Origin: Eublepharis macularius
Taxonomy: Eukaryota; Chordata; Lepidosauria; Squamata; Eublepharidae
Length of the DNA stretch: 64,000 nt
Direction of reading: 5' to 3'
NCBI RefSeq assembly: GCF_028583425.1
Contig: NC_072807.1
Span: 34,725,001 to 34,789,000, forward strand
This document shows, piece by piece, positions 28,200 through 64,000 of the stretch. Under the pieces are notes generated by a model that did not search any database, had not been told where the DNA came from, and saw only the letters and a program-made list of their open reading frames with translations. The translations under genes and the position numbers were made by a program. How positions within the stretch are numbered: the stretch's first letter is position 1; each line of letters begins with the position of its first letter.

Positions 28200-28791
28200 A
28201 AGTCTCTCTACACAAGACCTCTTACACGAGGAGGCTCAAGTGTAGGGAGATGCAATATTAGCCGGGAAGCATAGTTTTAAAAGATCGAGCCAGCAGAGAT
28301 TGCTCCTCAGGGGGTTTGTTAATTTCATCTTTGCCTTCCAGAAGGCTCTTGTCAATTTCACCTCCCCTTTGGGGAGGCGAAGATGAAATTAAGAAATTCC
28401 CCTGAGGAGTGATCTCAGCAGGCTGTCTTTTTAAACTACATTTGTGTAGAGAGGTGAAATTGACAGAGCTTCTGCTTTGTCTTTTTAAACTATGCTTAGA
28501 ATCATAGGGTTGGAAGTGACCTCTAGGGTCATCTAGTCCAACCCCCTGCACAGTGCAGGAAATTCACGAATACCTGCCCACCACACACCCTTACTCCATG
28601 CTCAGAAGATGGCAAAACACCATCAGGATCCCTAGCCAAAGTGGCCTGGCGAAAATTGCTACCTGCCCCAAGGTGGCGATCGAGCTTACCCTGGGCATGT
28701 AAGAAGGGGCCACATAGCTTCCCGGCTAGCATTGCATCTCCCTACGCTTGAGCGCCCCTGCATAAGATGTCTCGTGTAGAGAGAGACTCAG
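28200..28791. mobile_element. MITE with 'gtctctctacac' termini, interrupted by CR1
   Basis: Terminal inverted repeats read 'agtctctctacacaagacc' on the left and, reverse complemented, 'tgagtctctctctacacgag' on the right, extending inward through 'gtagggagatgcaat' and 'gccgggaagc'. The interior has facing 'gatgaaatt' segments. A CR1 3' end (28497-28720) is inserted. A second copy lies at 59.2-59.7 kb. Confidence 0.7.
28497..28720 (-). repeat. CR1 LINE 3' end, nested in the MITE
   Basis: The minus strand ends with 'gttggactagatgacccta' and 'caaccctatgattct', the conserved CR1 3' terminus. 'tatgctt' and 'atagctt' at the two sides look like a short decayed target duplication; the uninterrupted MITE at 59.6 kb has 'tacgcttcccgg' here. 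Confidence 0.8.
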
Positions 28792-29639
28792 CCCTGCAAG
28801 GGTGATGTGCTGTCTCCTGCTGCCTGAACCTGCTGCGAATCACCCACCTTAAAAGTGGGCTTTTTGTTTCTATCAGGGCAGGATCCAGGTTCTTTGATAA
28901 GAGCGATAGGTGGGATGTAAGCTATGGAAGGTCGGGAACCCCCTGAGTTAAAGGATCCCAGGTATTTGGAAAAACCCTTTTTTTCTGCTTGACAACCACT
29001 TCCAATTGAAGTAGACAAAACTAGATGACCCAATACTGTAACTCGATATAGGGCAATGACACACAGTTATTAAAAACCATTTTTAAAGCAGTTCCAAGCA
29101 TTCAGGCTGAAAAGGTGAGGGGTGTTCCTTGACACTGGCTAAGTCTAGAATTATATAGGAAAGAAATAGGCTTTGCTGCCAGAGCTGCAGATTCCAAACC
29201 AAATGTTCTGGTTGTTTACGGATGGGTTGCGTTGACGGGTAGGATTGAAGGTGTATGATTTGGAATATGTGAATGTTATGGAAGTATGAGTGATTTTGTG
29301 TGTGTATGGGGGGGGGGAATATTGCCCCAGTTCATCGTGAGCAAGACAACAGGTTGATTTTCTCCATCCCGTCAGACCATATGGCTGCTGGAGTCAGTGT
29401 TTGCGTGGGAGCCATTTCCTCCCTTTCAAACCAGTTCTTTTCCTCACTCCATGCTTTCAGACGCAAGAGAGAATCCATTTCTCCTCCCTCCCGAATCAAG
29501 TCACCTTTTAAACGTTCTGACGGGCGGGGAAGATTCTGTTGAAACGGCACTGGGTGAGACAGGAAGTGGAGTGTGTGGTTATTGACTGTGCTGATTTTAC
29601 GCAGCCCATTCTTGTAAGTCACAGGACAACTGTCGATCC

Positions 29640-29955
29640 TCCAGGCTGGCAGACTTACAGAGAGTTAGTGATGATGATGGAATCGGGACTGACCAAAAGA
29701 AAGGGCTTCAGATTAATGCATAATTCATCTGTGGAACTCACTGCCACTAGCTTTAAAAAGGAGGATGAGACAAATTCCTGGAGGATATCTCTATAAGTGG
29801 CTATTTCCCCAAAATACCTAAGTGAAACTTTGTTAGCCAGAGGCACTGCACTACAATACCAGCTGTGAAGGGGGCAAAAACAAGGGGGAGGCTTTCGCCT
29901 CTGGCCTTCTGCTTATATGGATATATGGCAGGCCTCTCTGGTGCAAACACTTGGC
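29640..29955 (+). repeat. CR1-like LINE 3' region fragment
   Basis: 'attcatctgtggaactcactgcc' followed by 'ggctatttccccaaaatacc' and the 'gaggcactgcactacaatacc' type text resembles CR1/L3 3' ends, as at 4.6-4.9 kb. Confidence 0.5.
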
Positions 29956-30834
29956 AACCTCAAGTTGCAGCAAGAAAGGCAGGAGATGGATAAAAATGTG
30001 AATTAACTCAGGAGTTTCCTTCAGCTTCAGAATGGGTTTGGTAGGCTGTACTGTGAATTAAATGTCCTTTTTATTGAGTAAAAATGCTTAAGGGGTCACT
30101 TCCTAATAGCACCTTACTTCCTTCCACTTCTGCGAGGAATGAAAACGTTTGCAATGTATTCCAGAGTTCTGGTTCTTCGACTACGTAGCCAGGCAATGGT
30201 CCCTCAGCTTTGCAAACCGCATAATGAAGGAGGGTGGAAGCTCTCGGTCCATTGGCTGGGCAGCTCTGAATCATCCCATTCTAAAACGCCTGGTGCCAGG
30301 CTATCGGGGAAGGTGCTCCATTAGCATTCTGGTAGTGCTCGGCATGTGCTTGCTTGTTCATTCATATTCACAATTGCGCCGAATGAATGCAGCAACATCA
30401 GAAAACCACAGGCCAATCTGAGCCTGGGACAGGCAAAGCCGGAGCAAGCATCCTAGACGTTTCCTTGATTTTGATGAGAGCTGGAAAATTTGTCTGTTGC
30501 CGCTGCAACTCTGCTTCCTGTACGTGGTGTGTATGAAAGAGATTTCTTCCCACAGCAACAGATCACACACACACACACACCACAAGTATGCCTTGCATCA
30601 AGATAACAACACCTGCTGCACGGCTGACAGCAGTGCTACCCAGCTCAGCTCTCTTTCTGCAGTGCTTTCATTTCTTTAAGACAGACCCATTCCTTTCGTG
30701 AGCACAGACCACCCCGTTTTGTCGTTTTTAAAAATGTGTGTCTCATTTGCACCTAAATGATAAGGCGTCAACAACTCTGTTGCTTCCTCATTTCAATATA
30801 TTCACTGGTTGCCAGAAATTGAAATGGGGTTGAG

Positions 30835-31078
30835 AGCAGAGATCTGGGGGTGGGGCCAGAGGAGGGAAAGAGGAAGGGGGGAGACGTGTGAAGTTTGGTC
30901 CTCTGTTTCTTTTTTCTTTCAGAAAGCCACCATACAGCAGGCTTCCTCAAACTGCCCAGTGCTGTTTTGCAAGTTGTAAAAAAAAGGAGAGCATTTCTCT
31001 TTCTGCTCCAGGGCGCAAGCAGCGCACCTCCTTCGAAAACTTGTGTGCTCCCAAGCAAACTGCTCCAGTCTTATCATC
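30835..31078 (+). promoter_or_regulatory. PSTPIP1: Probable PSTPIP1 promoter and 5' UTR
   Basis: There is no CpG island. The region has a purine-rich block (30858-30886) with AGAGGAAG and AGAGGAGG, resembling PU.1/ETS sites. This suits a gene known to be expressed in haematopoietic cells. The transcription start is not identifiable; an untranslated exon further upstream is possible. Confidence 0.4.
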
Positions 31079-63179
<32,101 letters not shown>

Positions 63180-64000
63180 GTAAGGGGTTCGAATCAGGCC
63201 AGCAACTTGGGCGGGCTTCTTTGTTAGGGACGGCCATTTGGTTTTGCAGCAAGGGACGTTTGATGAAATTTCAGCATGGAGTTATGACACTGCAGGTTCA
63301 GATCACATTTTTAAACCATTTCTGGGGCAACATGGTGCAGTGGTTATAGTATCAGACTAGGTTCTAAGAGACTAAATCTAAGAGACCTCAGTTCAAATCC
63401 CCACACTGCCACGGGCAATCTCAAGCCAGTTACCCTCTAGCTCAGGCAAATAGCAAACATTTAGATTTTAATGGTAAATGAGTCTACTCTTTTAAATTCT
63501 GTATGCCAGTTTTTTAAAAATATGCATGTAATTCCAGTAGGTGACATGGGAAACTCTGTTTGATCCACACCTAGTCATCTCAAAATGATGACTGAGTCCA
63601 CATTGGGCATCAGGTGTGTTTAGCTTCTCCGAAGGTCCAGGACTTACATTGTGTAACAAGGTCACTCCATCCTCTATACTCCAAAGCATCTGCTATAACT
63701 TGACAGGCAAATGTCTGTATTAGGAGACATTCCGTAAGTTCGGTTCAGTGTTAAGGAGGAGCTCAACGCAATTTCTGCTTTTTGATGGCATTTATGGCTT
63801 TAAGACACAGCATTTCTCTTGGTGTGGGTTTGTCAGTGTCACACCCCTACCTGCATGGCTTCATGACTCTCCCTGTTCGTATAGTAAGATCTTAAGCAGA
63901 GTTGGGCCCTTCAATAGACGTAGAAGGGTGTAACTGCATTTAAGACTGCACTGTTACTCTGCCATAGGGATGATAATAATAACGAAGAAAGTCAGGACGA
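63180..64000. other. PSTPIP1: PSTPIP1 intron 9 (start)
   Basis: 63325-63440 is a family C SINE ('caacatggtgcagtggttat', 'cagttcaaatccccacactg'). 63876-64000 repeats 59083-59217. The rest shows nothing recognised. Confidence 0.55.

Larger units (their letters stand above)
27631..30830. other. RCN2-PSTPIP1 intergenic region
   Basis: It holds a foldback MITE with a nested CR1 (28.20-28.79 kb), a CR1-like fragment (29.64-29.95 kb) and a short (CA)n at 30568-30581. The rest shows no gene or repeat I recognise. Confidence 0.55.

Overview
This window is vertebrate nuclear DNA, most likely from a squamate reptile (lizard or gecko). It carries intron-rich host genes with CpG-island promoters and a repeat load typical of lizards: tRNA-derived SINEs including a Sauria-type SINE, 5S-rRNA-derived SINEs, CR1/L2-like and L1 LINE fragments, a Penelope-like element, hAT-type foldback MITEs and (GATA)n arrays. 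The exact species cannot be read from the sequence.

Three host genes lie in the order known from human 15q24 (SCAPER - RCN2 - PSTPIP1). (1) SCAPER, minus strand, about 1-12.8 kb: only its 5' end is here. It has a CpG-island first exon near 12.72-12.78 kb, a second exon at 6920-6995, and coding exons at 5200-5317 and 4413-4483; the rest runs off the left edge. (2) RCN2, plus strand: seven coding exons between 15428 and 27245 give a complete 318-residue ER-resident EF-hand protein (reticulocalbin-2). (3) PSTPIP1, plus strand: nine exons between 31079 and 63179 encode about 213 residues, most of the F-BAR domain; the SH3 half lies beyond the right edge. All three reading frames were built exon by exon, and every junction keeps phase.

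SCAPER and RCN2 are head to head, with start codons about 2.7 kb apart. The space between their CpG islands is filled by a nested tandem array (14.2-15.1 kb) with two (GATA)n blocks. RCN2 and PSTPIP1 are head to tail, separated by about 3.8 kb of mostly repeat-derived DNA.

I see no bacterial-type system and no additional host gene. The notable material is structural: hammerhead-ribozyme-like cores in Penelope-type terminal repeats, several with target-site duplications and one forming a loop-free 168-bp palindrome; an 89-bp, 12-copy tandem amplification inside a SINE in a PSTPIP1 intron; foldback hAT MITEs with 8-bp duplications nested in older elements; an in-frame upstream extension of the SCAPER reading frame into exon 1; and an HEEL instead of HDEL ER-retrieval tail on RCN2.
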